Of a DNA stretch of 64,000 nt, positions 44,801 through 55,983 are shown in pieces (the first letter of the stretch is position 1; each line of letters begins with the position of its first letter). Below the pieces are notes generated by a model, which made no database searches, was not told the DNA's origin, and worked only from the letters and a program-made list of their open reading frames with translations. Position numbers and translations under genes: made by a program. Origin of the DNA: Helicostylum pulchrum (taxonomy: Eukaryota > Mucoromycota > Mucoromycetes > Mucorales > Mucoraceae); contig JAIXMO010000053.1 of NCBI GenBank assembly GCA_025677825.1, positions 62,001 through 126,000 on the forward strand. The letters run 5' to 3'.

Positions 44801-45459
44801 AACACTTAATTTTTTTTATATATATGCTTACCTTTTAAAGATTTTGTTGCCCAAGTTTGCACACAGGTTAAATGAAAGACAGCCCAACAACAATCACAAG
44901 TCCAAGTATGGTGAGCAGGTCGTACATTATCCATACAAATCATACATTCATAAGTTGAATTCTTTAATTCATGAGTTAAAACAGTTGCCATATCGTGATT
45001 ACCCGGTGGTAAAGTGGTAGACTTTTTAGACCTATTGTTGTTTCTCTTCTTTACGGGAGGAGGAGTAGTTGTAGATTGAGCGTCATCGTCATTTTTATTT
45101 TCAGTTGTTAATCGACCTTGAGCTCTGTTTTTACTGATACGCGAAGTAGGGTTTATTGGTGTACCGTTGGTGATGTTCGCGGGTTTAGGTTTATTGTTCT
45201 GCTTCTTATTGGCAGGTTTCTTGCCAGGATTGGTAGTCTCTGAATCAGTAGCTTCTGGTTTAGGTGTACCGGCCTCTGTAGCATTCAACACATTGGGATT
45301 CTTCTTTCTGTTTCTTGGTCTTTTATTACGATTTTTCTTGACGGAGGCGTCGCCTTCTACGTTCTTGGTATCGTTAGGAGGAGTAGGTTTTGATGACCCC
45401 GGGGCATCTTTTGTTTCAATTACTTGTTGAAGAGCAATACCTTCACTACTACTACTCAT
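41811..45459 (-). CDS. FAP1: NFX1/FAP1-type zinc finger protein
   Basis: NFX1-family proteins are RING-type nuclear or cytoplasmic regulators; yeast Fap1 binds FKBP12. Four exons on the minus strand (45459-44832, 44758-44569, 44507-43618, 43549-41811) give 1148 residues. The N-terminal 165 residues are disordered and basic (Asn/Lys/Pro-rich). A RING/PHD-like finger follows (ECMICMDN to CPGC, about 178-230). The centre is a long array of NFX1 fingers, seen as repeated C-G-x-H-x-C-x-x-x-C-H-x-G-x-C-x-P-C units (for example CGKHRCEETCHAGICPPC and CGMHRCQDMCHKGNCRPC). A probable R3H domain comes at about 770-840 (VQDATKRSLHLKPM, EPKRSVIIRK). The C-terminus is acidic and disordered. All fingers appear intact; the four-exon model closes in frame. 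Confidence 0.92.
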
Positions 45460-45589
45460 AGATATTTTTTTAATATTAGAAAAAAGAAAAAGAAAAAAAA
45501 TAATAGAAAAAAATAAATAAGGGTTTATTAGGTAAAAAAAAAATGCTCGTGACTGCGGCAGAGTCTAATTTCAAGCATAATTGCTGCGG

Positions 45590-46614
45590 TTAGTTCTGCT
45601 GTGCCTGTTAAAAAAAGGAATTAATAAATGGTTTCTCTTTGAAACACCAATCAATCTTACTTGATAAAGTCCGGTGTAATATCCGCAATAATACCATGCC
45701 ATAATTAAGTTGGACAGGTCTTCTAAAATAAGAGGAAGAATTGAGTTTAATTTTCTATGATACTGATTAAATTCACCGACCTTGGTTTGAGGGCATTGGT
45801 GGCATTGGTGGCATTACAGGCGTAAATGATGCTGGCTGTTCATTAATAGATTGTGAAGGTATTTCCTGGTTTTTTTTAATTGAAATCTAGTTTAGCCGTA
45901 AAAAAAAAAGTAATAGTTTCTCTTGTATTGTACCTGTGATGATTCCTTATTTACAGAAGGAAGTGTCTATTTGCAAATAGTTTAATTAGTTATTGCTAGT
46001 CTTTTATGTAAAAGTTCTTACATTAGATGTCTGACTTTGATATGAATGTTGCATATTAAGTTTTTTACGTAATACAGGCTACAGAAAAAAAAAGTTAGTA
46101 ATCGTAAAGTTTTTGAAAGTATGAAGTGTACCTTTTTCTTAGTAATATGTCCTGCTTGTGTTTTATTACTTTTTTTTTTTAATAAAAATTTAAAGTGGGT
46201 CAATTCTTGTTCAAAGCAGTCTTATTGATGCATACATACCGCTTGGTTTGTTGAAAAGGTGGGTCATCATTATCAGTTTGTTCTTGAGGCTGGTTCGAAT
46301 AACGACTCTGAGTTTTTTTTATATATGTGTGAGTAGTTTATTATGAGTAATGTTCTTATTATTATTGAGCGCTTACTCTAAAGACTTCTATATTTCTATC
46401 CCAGTGATCAATCAAGTCTGAATCGTCCCAAACATCTTTTGCCTACATTGCAAAGAAAGGAAGAAGAAAAAAAGGTGTAAGCTAGTTTGATCCCTAGATC
46501 TATAGTCGATTGTTTTACATTGTTGCCACCTGCACTAAAAAGAACAGTTCCTATCTTGAAGGGATCTTCGTCTTCTTCTCTATTAGTCTTGTTTGTTTTA
46601 CCACTTCGATCCAT
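45590..46614 (-). CDS. SMN1: survival of motor neuron (SMN) homologue
   Basis: SMN is the oligomeric core of the complex that loads Sm rings onto spliceosomal snRNAs. Nine small exons on the minus strand (46614-46519, 46442-46377, 46307-46240, 46168-46132, 46078-46022, 45966-45934, 45865-45781, 45722-45661, 45604-45590) join in phase to give 172 residues. Residues 35-52 carry the Gemin2-binding segment (VWDDSDLIDHWDRNIE). A Pro/Met linker follows (MPPMPPMP, about 137-143). The C-terminal YG box at about 150-168 (LIMAWYYCGYYTGLY) is diagnostic. No Tudor domain is present, as in fission yeast Smn1. Exons as short as 15, 33 and 37 bases make the gene easy to miss; the last encodes only AQQN and the stop. 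Confidence 0.88.
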
Positions 46615-47675
46615 GTCAATTTATTTGGAAAAAAGTTAAAAAAAGGAACAAATTGTTCGGTTATTGAAATCCTTGGTTGAACTCTACAATTTTCTCAATT
46701 TGTGACAAAACATGTAAAAGAAACAGGTGTACCGCGACTTTCACTTTCAGGTATCCACGGAAACCTAGCGGTTCTCTTCAAAGCTAATGCTTTAATAAAG
46801 ATCCAGTAGTATAATAGTGTCTATATCTGCTGTCCGTTTACCGAGCTGCTCCTGTAGTCGCTTTATTTACGAATAACATGAATTGATAATACACCTAGAC
46901 GATTTAATAAAGCAAAACATTAGGAAACAACTCTATTTTTATTTTTGTCCGACAATGGTTTTAATTATAAACGCTACCAGGTTTTTTTTTAAAGTTCTGT
47001 CAAAATTTTAAGAGACAAACGCTCAGAGCCAACCAATGGCGCTGATGTAGAGTCAATGCAGCTGTTGAGCATCATTGGCTGTATCTTTATGTATCACATC
47101 TCTCTCTCTCTCTCTCTCTCTCTCGCCGCTCTTTTTCTTTTTGCATTTTCAGGATAGTATATAGTTTGATGTAAAAAAAAAACTTGAACAGTAGTTGATT
47201 ACGCTATTAGACTCTAATGTGGAAACACCCGATGCATTATTTGTGTTGACAAATGGATCATTATATTCTTATCAGTCAGTGTAACCTTTAAAAAAGCAAG
47301 CATCCTTTATTGTTCATAAATTTAAAAAGTATTGCGAAGGGATGATTATATAAAAAGGGGATAATGCCGTGCATTTGATAACTAGTACGTATTTCTATGT
47401 ATTAAAAGCTAGTTACTAATTTTCAAATAGTGCATGCAAAAAGAAAAAAGTAGTAAATTGTTTGTAGACCAAAGAAATTTAAGATTTATGTGAGATGTAC
47501 CAATAGGCTTTCTTAATTATATATGATTCAAATTCTCGTCACAAAAAAGAGCGATTTTTTTTTTTTTTTTTTTTTTTGCTAATCTGGGGAATTTGATTAA
47601 AAAGGACACCCCGCATTTTGATCCTTTCTTCTTCTTTTCTTTTTTTTTTTTTACTATTAAAAAAATAAAATAAAA
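46615..47675. other. intergenic with CT microsatellite
   Basis: Divergent region between SMN and the ILV6 gene. A (CT)n run lies at about 47100-47124 and a T run of about 22 near 47556. No gene was recognised. Confidence 0.55.
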
Positions 47676-48863
47676 ATGCTTAGATCCATTGCAACCCGCG
47701 TTGTAAGTTCATATGAACATATATTTATCTATTTATTAAATTTTTCAATATGTATGAAAATAGGTTAATACTCGCTCTCCTGTATTCGGTAATGCACGTT
47801 TCTTGGCCAGTCAATCTGGTTCAGCAACCTCAGCCATTTCTTTCAAAAAGCATATTCGTCAACGCCGCTTTGGACCTGTCCCTGTTTTCGCTCAACCTTC
47901 TGTAGAAGACGCTGTTACCAACATTCTCTATAATACTCCTCCTCCTAGTCTTCAACCTGAAACTCGCCATGTTTTGAACTGTTTGGTTCAAAACGAACCT
48001 GGTGTTTTAAGTCGTGTAACTGGTTGTTTAGCTGCTCGTGGATTTAACATTGAATCTCTTGTTGTAGCCAAGACTGAAGTTCAAGATCTTTCTCGTATGA
48101 CCATTGTATTTAACGGACGTAACGTTCAAATTGAACAAGCTAGACGTCAATTGGAAGATTTGGTAAGTTTTTTTCTTTTTCTTTGTTTATTGTTTTATGT
48201 GAATTCATGTGTCAATTTTTTTTTTTTATATTGTTAGGTTCCTGTTTGGGCTGTTTTGGATTATACAAAGACTAAATTGGTTGAACGTGAACTTTTATTG
48301 ATCAAGGTTTCTATTCTTGGTCCTGAACATTTACATGAACAATTACCTACTCATAAATTAGATGATGAAGTTGAGTTTGAGGATGAAATCGTTTCTCGTT
48401 ATGAAAGTGTAAGTTTAACATTTAAAAAGAGTAAGGCGAGGAAAACAAAAACCAATTTTTCTTTTAAATAGAAATCATATTCTGCTCCTGCTGATACCCT
48501 TCGTGAGACTTTCTCTCACTTACGTGCTTTAACTGAACTTACTCGTCTCTTTGATGGTAAGGTTGTTGACGTTTCTTCCGATTCTGTCATTATTGAATTA
48601 TGTGCCAAATCCTCAAGATTGTCTTCATTCATGAAGCTCTGTAAGCCTTTTGGTATCCTTGAGGCTTCAAGAACAGGTAAAATATAAAGAGATATATATG
48701 TGTGAGTGTATATGTTTAATAACGTATATATATTTCTTTTTTTAAAAAAAAAGGTATTATGGCTATGCCCAGATCTCCTGTTCATGATCATTATGAACCT
48801 CAAACTGAACACTCTTATGAAGATACTGACGCTGTCGATGCTTCCATGCTTCCTCCCGGATAA
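47676..48863 (+). CDS. ILV6: acetolactate synthase regulatory subunit, mitochondrial
   Basis: Ilv6 stimulates acetohydroxyacid synthase, the first step of valine, leucine and isoleucine synthesis, and confers valine feedback inhibition. Five exons (47676-47702, 47764-48162, 48238-48408, 48472-48676, 48754-48863) give 303 residues. The first nine codons (MLRSIATRV) plus the start of exon 2 make a basic, Arg/Ser-rich mitochondrial presequence. The ACT domain is clear (HVLNCLVQNEPGVLSRVTG, ARGFNIESLVV, about 80-115), followed by VWAVLDYTKTKLVERELLL and the C-terminal regulatory half (LTRLFDGKVVDVSSDSV, SFMKLCKPFGILEASRTG). The protein length fits fungal Ilv6. The start is fixed by the presequence and the short first exon. 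Confidence 0.93.
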
Positions 48864-49210
48864 ACAATCTCATTAATTTTTATCTACCTTACATATATAT
48901 GTTGTCTCGTTTAGTTTTTTTTTTTATATATATTTTTAAGTCTACGCATATTCATCCATTAAATATTATTTGTTTCTACATCATGTTGAGTCATAAATTT
49001 CTATTGGACATATATGCTTACAAGAATGTATTGTGTAACCGTGACACAAGAACGGATGCGTGTGCATCCTAACTATTTTATTCTCTGCATGTCAAAATTG
49101 TAATGATAATACTTTTTGGTTTATAATGCATATTAATCATTACAATAACTTATAGTTATTTCATCGTTTATTTGTATACGTAAATTAAAAAAAAAGTAGT
49201 AGTAGTAATA
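48864..49210. other. intergenic between convergent genes
   Basis: 347 A/T-rich bases forming the 3' flanks of ILV6 and SNF4. Nothing else was seen. Confidence 0.6.
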
Positions 49211-50432
49211 CTAAGGTCGCTTATAACCAACAAGATAACCCAAGATATTCGATAAACTAACAATACCAATTAATTTGTTCTCCTGATCCACAATAATTAA
49301 TCTATAAACTCTTTGTTTTCGAATAGTTCTAAAAATCGAATGAAGTGTATCGTTTAGTGTACAAGTGTGTACACCGGGATAATCTTTGGGTCTTGCTTCC
49401 ATCGCCTCTCCAACAGGGATATCCAATTCCTTATATTTACCAGATCGAGCAATACTCTAAAATACCTATTATTTAGTCATCCTTTTCTATCTCTCTTTCT
49501 ATTTCAGTATTTTACCATCACATCAATCGTCTCATATACATTAATAACCACTCCATTGGAGTCTACAATAGGCACTGCACTAATATTTTGTTCCACAAAC
49601 ATGTTGATAACTTGAATTACAGGTGTAGACATGGAAGCCGTAGCAATATTATCGTAAGTTCCAATCCTAAGTTCAGATAAAGGTTGACGCAAGACCTTGG
49701 TATGTTTGAACTAAAAAAAAAGAAGCAACAATTATTAATTTTGGTATTATAATACAGGAATAATAGAGGGGGCTTACGTTACATTAGATGCAATGAATTT
49801 TAATATACGGTATTGTGTAATGACACTAACAATCATTTCAGTGCCTGTTTCGGGTTCGATATCTAATAATGGTACACGATGAACTCTGCTCTCTGCCAAT
49901 AAACGACACGCGTCATAAAGGGTGGCCATGGGGTCCATTGATACCAGTTGTGGAGCAGGCGCACCGACTATTTTCTCGACTTTACGTAAATGAACTAATT
50001 CAAAACTTTCAATTTCCCGAAACGCATCTTCTACGGAAGAATGGGTATAATAGTATTGTATTAAATTGATGAAATCAGCTACAGTTAACATGCCAGCAAA
50101 CTTTTGATCTTCACTTGACCATAAAGGTGCAGAAACAATACCTATCATTAGTTATCATTAGTTACTTACAGAAAAAAAGATACATGTAAAAAAAAATATA
50201 CACTGTTTTTACCGTTTTGTACAAGTGCGTTTAAAGCTTTTTTAACTAAAAGTCGAGTATCGAATACAATGAGTCTATAACTCACAGGCAAAACGTCATA
50301 TGCTGTATGTTGTTTTAAAAATGAGCACATTACAGATTGAATTTCACATGCTTGTTCGGGTAATGGAGGAGTAGACGTAGCTGATTCTCTATCAAACTCT
50401 GTCGAAGGTACACTTGAAGATAAGTACGACAT
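49211..50432 (-). CDS. SNF4: AMPK/SNF1 gamma subunit
   Basis: This is the nucleotide-sensing subunit of the SNF1/AMPK kinase, which governs the switch from glucose to other carbon sources. Four exons on the minus strand (50432-50213, 50141-49783, 49710-49516, 49456-49211) give 339 residues, with four CBS repeats. Landmarks: SVMCSFLKQHTAYDVLPVS and TRLLVKKALNALVQNGIVSAPLW (CBS1), AGMLTVADFINLI, LYDACRLLAESRVHRVPLLD (CBS2), NMFVEQNISAVPIVDSNGVV (CBS3), and HSIFRTIRKQRVYRLIIVD with GIVSLSNILGYLV (CBS4). The second donor was set at GTAACG (49782), the only choice that keeps frame with FKHTKVL. The first 28 residues are Ser/Thr-rich and variable. Confidence 0.93.
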
Positions 50433-52735
50433 GTTTTATATAAAAAGGTATTATTATTTTTTATTTTGGTAAAACCCCAATTTTGTATTTAAAAAAAATA
50501 ATTAAAAGGACTCAATCAGCGGTTTCTGATTTCCCCCTCCCCCAGATAATATTTTTAGTGTTTAAACACAGGAACGGGGCATCAGTAGAAAGTTGAATAC
50601 AGAAAGATCTCTCTTCTGGTAGAACCTAGTATTTCGATACAGTGGTACTACAGTGGAGTATGCTTTTTTTTTTTTTGGTAATTATTAAATTCATTTAAAC
50701 GCTATATTTCTTTCTTTAAAGAAGCGAAACTTTTTTTTTAATATATAGCGTACTAACTAGTATCTAAAATAGAAAGTTGTAGTGGGGTAAGCTGAGCGTG
50801 AGAAAAAGCGAGCTTGCTTTCAATATATGGCTTAATAATAATCTAAAGTAGTAATTAAAAGGTTTACTTGGCTTTGAATAAACTTTCATGCATATTTATA
50901 CCTAATTATTGAAACGATAGCGTAATTACATTGCCATATCAACTATTTAATTAATTACTTTACTACATTTATTCTTCTTCCTTATTCGCTAGGTAGATTT
51001 ATTAAAACCTCTCAAAAAAAAACATTTGACTAGATAAGCATAGTAGAAACATTCAACGAAAGAAGTTTTATATAAAAACAAGAGGAATTCTTGATACACG
51101 GCTCTATTTTGCGCGGCTGATCCAAAATAGTGTGTCATAGCTTACTACTTTTTGCGTGAGTCAAGTGTAATAACGATGATTAACTAACGAGTATACATTT
51201 GAAACAAATACGCCATAACAAGTAAATAGATCACATGGGTAGAGGGGGTCCATACTCGTACAAACCTATATGGTTCTTCTTAGGGAAACTGGTATCCTGT
51301 CAAGTAAGTGAAAAGTTATAGATCGCGCTTTTTAAATCGATCTTGCAAATTGAACCGCACCACCGTATATCTAACATCTTTATCGTAGAATTTGTCACTT
51401 TTGGATCTTGGATCCAGACGATACTACTTATCTGAAGCGCAACGTCTTCTAAAAAAAACAGCTTATAGAGTTTAGACCAGATATAATTAAAGACGATGAG
51501 AGAATTCTCAGTAAATTTATTAATATGGAAACCACTCTGGATTTGAGACATCTGCTTTCAACCTAATACTTCTACAATGAATACGACTCAAAAATACATA
51601 CAGATATGGATTAGATTTACAGAACTCTTGACAAGTATGGTAGAAAAGCCATGCACTGTGTTAAAAGAAAAAAAAAAGTGGCACGATATCTGCACGGTAT
51701 TACTATCAGGTGGCGTTTTTTTGACAGGATATGTTAATAATGCAAAACGAATTGATTGAACTAGGTGTAGGAGAGAAGAAGCTTTTGGACAATGGAACAA
51801 ATCAAATGATAGAAAGAGGACTCAAGTGTCCCAAAGGAATGAAAGACTTTCAATTGGAACTGTTCAAAAAAGTAAATTATGGTCCGAAAGTCACAATTAG
51901 TTTACTCGTCGGTAAGTTTTTTTTTTAAATGACTGTATAGTTAACTACTTTACGTGTAGGCCTCTATATATATATTGATGTTATGGACTATCCCGGTAGT
52001 TATATTTCGCGAATAACCAGATCTAGTAATTTTTCTTTTCCAGTGAGCGTTGAAAACGTGCCTGAAAACGACAGAATTAAGAAAATAAAATTTTCTGTGT
52101 TTCCTAATACTAAAACAGGCGTACTCGTTGGAATACCGATAAGCGCAAGATGAGCTCTATACCTTATGACTTTAGTATGACTGAATACAAATGGTACTGG
52201 TTTAGATTTCTATTAAAATAACTTTCCCTTAATTCGGTAATTCTTTGACCCACATATAACTAAAAATGCGGTACCTTCCTTATCCTTTTTTATTGATTAA
52301 ATATGTTGCATCAAATAAATAAGCTATTAATTCAAATAAACTACAAACAAATATTGATTAGAAGTATTAAAGTGTACTCAAATTTTTTTGTTTGTTTGAT
52401 TATTCGAGGGGTTAAATTCAATTTTTTAACCTCACACCGACTGATTTTTTTAAAAAAAAAGAAACATGATCATTAACTTCATTCGAGGCGTGTAATAAGG
52501 AAAAAAAAAAAAGTGAATTTAATAGGTATATTAATAGTAATTATTTTAGGTTCGACACAGATTATAAAACAGATAAATATGGTTTTATTTACTCGTTTAG
52601 TATAATTTCTTTTTATAAGTAATTAATGTGTAACTGTAAATTCAAAACCATAATAATCCGCAAAACAACGCTTACTCCTCAAAAACGTAACGAGAGCTCA
52701 ATCTATCGCCAAAATAAAGTACTTTAAGGTGTAAA
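50433..52735. other. gene-poor region, possible decayed gene
   Basis: A/T-rich. Around 51240-51930 base composition is more balanced. Protein-like frames appear on both strands: minus 51300-51551, with DIRWCGSICKIDLKSA, and plus 51577-51928, broken by a frame change. I could not assign them to a family; a decayed dispersed gene or element is possible. No intact gene is called. Confidence 0.4.
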
Positions 52736-52900
52736 ATGAATACTTTTTTTTTAATAAAAGTAACCCTATTTTCTTTTCTTGTGTTAATTTCTTATGCTTA
52801 TTTATTTTGGTGTCCTAATGGTTTCTCAAGACCAAAGGTGGTGGCACAAATGTGTATTTTCGATTGTACATTAAATATTGCCACTGGTAAGACATACTAG
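52736..52900 (+). CDS. possible small secreted peptide or first exon
   Basis: A 54-codon frame starts with a strongly hydrophobic, signal-peptide-like N-terminus (FFLIKVTLFSFLVLISYAY). A short tail with three cysteines follows (Cys26, Cys41, Cys45 by count). A good donor (GGTAAGAC) near codon 50 suggests it may be exon 1 of a longer secreted protein, but no second exon was found before 53138. Support is weak because the region is T-rich and such hydrophobic frames arise by chance. Confidence 0.25.
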   Translation: MNTFFLIKVTLFSFLVLISYAYLFWCPNGFSRPKVVAQMCIFDCTLNIATGKTY

Positions 52901-53138
52901 CCACTTAACCCCCCATTCTATCACGAAAAAAAAAAAAGGTCGGTCGTTTTCAAACAAAAATGTATACACAGGGGACTTATTTTTAAAAAAATAAATAGCT
53001 ATACTATGTACCTTCGGAAGTTTCTTCTTTTGATTACTTCCAATATATTCTTGGGTTTGGGTTACGTGCTACATTCCTTTTCTTCTCTTTTTATTTATTT
53101 TTACTTTCTTACTTTACCTTTTTTTATTTCTAAATCTA

Positions 53139-54410
53139 ATGTTTGCAAGAGCTAATAATATACTTGCGAAAAGCAACAAGGTTCAAGTTTTACCCTTATT
53201 AAGCGATGAATCGTTTTCCAAATCATTATATAACAACTGCAATTTACTTCGCATTGTGTTACACCGTTCTATTGAAAATAACATTGTTGTGAACAAGTGG
53301 TACAGAATCGATTTAAAACTTGTTACCGAAATGGGGTTATTGATGGATCAGCATCCCTATTCTGTCCACTTAACCTGCAACATGCTAATCAAGAACAAAT
53401 TTGGTCTTCAGCACTTGATAGACACTCGCCCAATAACAGAAGACGCCTGGGACCCAGAGGTTGCACAGTCTGAAGGGTTTCTCTGCTATAAACCTATCGG
53501 CGGAATAGAATATAGAATCAATGCCAGCGCTGCAGCTTTACAAGGCACTCCGTTTTATATTACGATGACCACTTCTTCTTCTTCTTCTTCTTCTTCTTCT
53601 ATCACAGCTGCGGCTCAAATATTACCGTTAACTGTAGGTCCTATTTTTATCGCTGAAACTCAACGAGAAAGGGATTGGTACCCTGATAATTTATTGGAAG
53701 GGCAGCAATATAGAGCTTTGCAATCTTGTTTATCTGGAAGCATCTATTTTTTGCTGAAAGAGCAGTGGAATGATGGTACGCCTGGAAAAATATGGGACTC
53801 AGCCATCGTCATGACTAAAATTCTGCTAAAATTATTTGCTAGTGATTCGAACCATTTATCAAATAAAAGGGTACTTGACTTAAGTGCCGGTACGGGTTAT
53901 ATCGGTTTATCTATTGCACAATTTTATCAGTCAAATCAACATATAGCACCTCCTCATATAATACTAACTGACTTACCAGAGGCGCTAAAGTTAATGGAGA
54001 AAAATCAGCTACTCAATAATATTCAATCATCCCATTTAGATATAGTATCGCTATGCTGGGGGAATAAAATGCAAGCGAAGAGTATAACAGACCAAGGACC
54101 ATTGGATATTATTATCGCTTCTGACGTGCTTTACAACGTTGTACATTTTTCAAGCTTGATATCTACTCTTCGTCACTTGTGCCACCAAAATACCATTGTC
54201 TATCTGTGTTATAAACAAAGAGGGTTCACAGCAAAAGAAGAAAACAGTTTCTTTTCTTTGTGCAAGAAATACTTTTCCGTACGCCAATTAAAAAACATTG
54301 AACAGCTGCAGTTGAAGCAATTTGAAAACTCTACAGCGGTTAAGATCTATAAACTTCAACTTCGTTCTCAACCACTTTGGGATCAGCTGTTACTAAAGTT
54401 TACAAGATAA
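53139..54410 (+). CDS. class I SAM methyltransferase of the METTL21/EFM family
   Basis: An intronless 423-residue protein. The C-terminal half is a Methyltransferase_16 fold, as in METTL21 and yeast Efm protein-lysine methyltransferases. It has motif I VLDLSAGTGYIGLSIAQFY (about 245-263), motif II ILTDLPEAL (about 277), a DIIIASDVLYN motif in place of the usual post-I D-V-Y/F (about 327-337), and a YLCYKQRG strand late. Yeast-type relatives have an upstream IWDSA block, seen here as KIWDSAIVM (about 217). The N-terminal 190 residues are not recognised; a nine-serine run (near 150) comes from a TCT repeat. The substrate is unknown. The start is the first ATG after a T-rich leader. Confidence 0.8.
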   Translation: MFARANNILAKSNKVQVLPLLSDESFSKSLYNNCNLLRIVLHRSIENNIVVNKWYRIDLKLVTEMGLLMDQHPYSVHLTCNMLIKNKFGLQHLIDTRPITEDAWDPEVAQSEGFLCYKPIGGIEYRINASAAALQGTPFYITMTTSSSSSSSSSITAAAQILPLTVGPIFIAETQRERDWYPDNLLEGQQYRALQSCLSGSIYFLLKEQWNDGTPGKIWDSAIVMTKILLKLFASDSNHLSNKRVLDLSAGTGYIGLSIAQFYQSNQHIAPPHIILTDLPEALKLMEKNQLLNNIQSSHLDIVSLCWGNKMQAKSITDQGPLDIIIASDVLYNVVHFSSLISTLRHLCHQNTIVYLCYKQRGFTAKEENSFFSLCKKYFSVRQLKNIEQLQLKQFENSTAVKIYKLQLRSQPLWDQLLLKFTR

Positions 54411-54451
54411 ATGACATGCGTTTTGTTTGGTTGTGAATACACTACTCTATA

Positions 54452-54464
54452 CCCCCCCCCCCCC
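54452..54464. repeat. poly-C13 tract
   Basis: Thirteen consecutive C bases lie just downstream of the methyltransferase stop. A C11 tract follows at 54669-54679. Such C runs are rare in this A/T-rich window. Confidence 0.9.
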
Positions 54465-54928
54465 ACTCTGGATTATTTACTGACAACATGTTCATAGTTT
54501 CGCTTTTTCTCTTTTTCTTTTAATAAAACTACTTTTTACAACAACAAAAAACACAGTTTGGGCGAGATACTCGGCAAGTACATAGAATCTGGTTGTGACA
54601 TTAAGGAACTGCCCTCAATCACGATACGACAATCAATTTTAAATTCATTGTTAAAGGCATTGGATTCGCCCCCCCCCCCACTTGCAACATATGTCGTATT
54701 TGCTGTCAGGGAAAAGAGACTCATATTAATTGGCCTTAGCTTTTCTTTATATAGCGGCTTTTCTTGATGAATTTAGATCTTATTGAATATGTTTCTTTCA
54801 GATATGATTACTTTGTAACTTGCGTTTTTTTATTCTTTCGCGCCAACTTCTTAAGTTTGCGGGCTCCGTCCCTTCTGTAGCAAGTCGGTCCAACGACTTT
54901 CTTCGAATTGTGAGGCAGCCGATTCTTT

Positions 54929-55006
54929 GGACTCGTTTTTTACACGTTGGACTCGTTTTTTACACGTTGGACTCGTTTTTACACGTTGGACTCGTTTTTA
55001 CACGTT
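54929..55006. repeat. 19-20-base tandem repeat, four copies
   Basis: Units GGACTCGTTTTTTACACGTT at 54929-54948 and 54949-54968, then a one-T-shorter version at 54969-54987 and 54988-55006. The pairs are otherwise identical. The repeat lies within a more balanced-composition stretch (about 54560-55130). Confidence 0.9.
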
Positions 55007-55983
55007 GATTCCAGGAATAAAACAGGATCAGACGCTGTACGAATGTACTCTTCCATTGTTTTAGGGCGTGACCGTGCACTCGCGGCTACCATGCATCTTC
55101 CTGGAGATTGGGCTTTCCAGGTACTGATAAATAAACTTTGGTTAATATATATTCGCACTAATGATTATAATACATACCAATGCATCAGTATTATTACCTA
55201 CAGGACACTAGGGGTACAGCTTTAATGAGTAAATTTCATTTAAACTCTTTTTATATCTTGAAACTGACAGGATATAAAAGCAAAATACGAAGTAAATAAA
55301 AGCAGAAGAACAAAAAAAAGAAAGATGGATTACATACAAGTGATAGACAGGATGATACAATAGAGCCACTTTTACTCGCGTGATCTATTTACGCATAATG
55401 AGGTATTTATACTTGTACTTTGTTTCATAATACTTGTATTTATACGAGTAACAGTAGTGGTAGTTTAATAAAATATGTGAGAATTTTATAAACGCGAAAT
55501 ATATACAAATTTCGGGTAAACAATTGTTTTTTTTTTCATGTGCCTAGTTTCATACATAAATTATCTATCTTTTTTGTTTGTGCCAAGAGGTTATTTTTTA
55601 TTTTTTTTTCTAAATTATACTATGTCAAAAACTGTTACAAGTATAACAAATTAGTTTGAACTGTTACAAAAAAAAAAGTTAAAAGTTATTAAAAGAAAGT
55701 TTTAAAAATAGTTCTATTTACCTGCTATTTGGGTAAATTAAAGGAGATTTTTGCTTCGCTTAAAAAAAAAAATGAAACCCAATTGTCCCCCTCCTTTTTA
55801 TATTTGTTATCCCTTCTTTGGACATGTAATAATCCCTGATCACACAAAGTATTTCATATATTACCCTTAATACTTTTTTTTTTTTTTTTTTTTTTGCTTC
55901 TTTTCTTTTCTTCTCTCTCTTTCTTTTTTTTTTTTCTTCTTCTCTTTCAATTTTTTTTTTATACAATTAACAAAAAAAAAAAA
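55007..55983. other. intergenic, possible coding remnant at its start
   Basis: Bases 55020-55120 read in one frame as GSDAVRMYSSIVLGRDRALA and MHLPGDWAFQ, then a possible donor. It is a protein-like scrap with no identified family. The rest is A/T-rich, ending in a pyrimidine-rich leader with T17 and mixed CT runs before the next gene. Confidence 0.4.
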
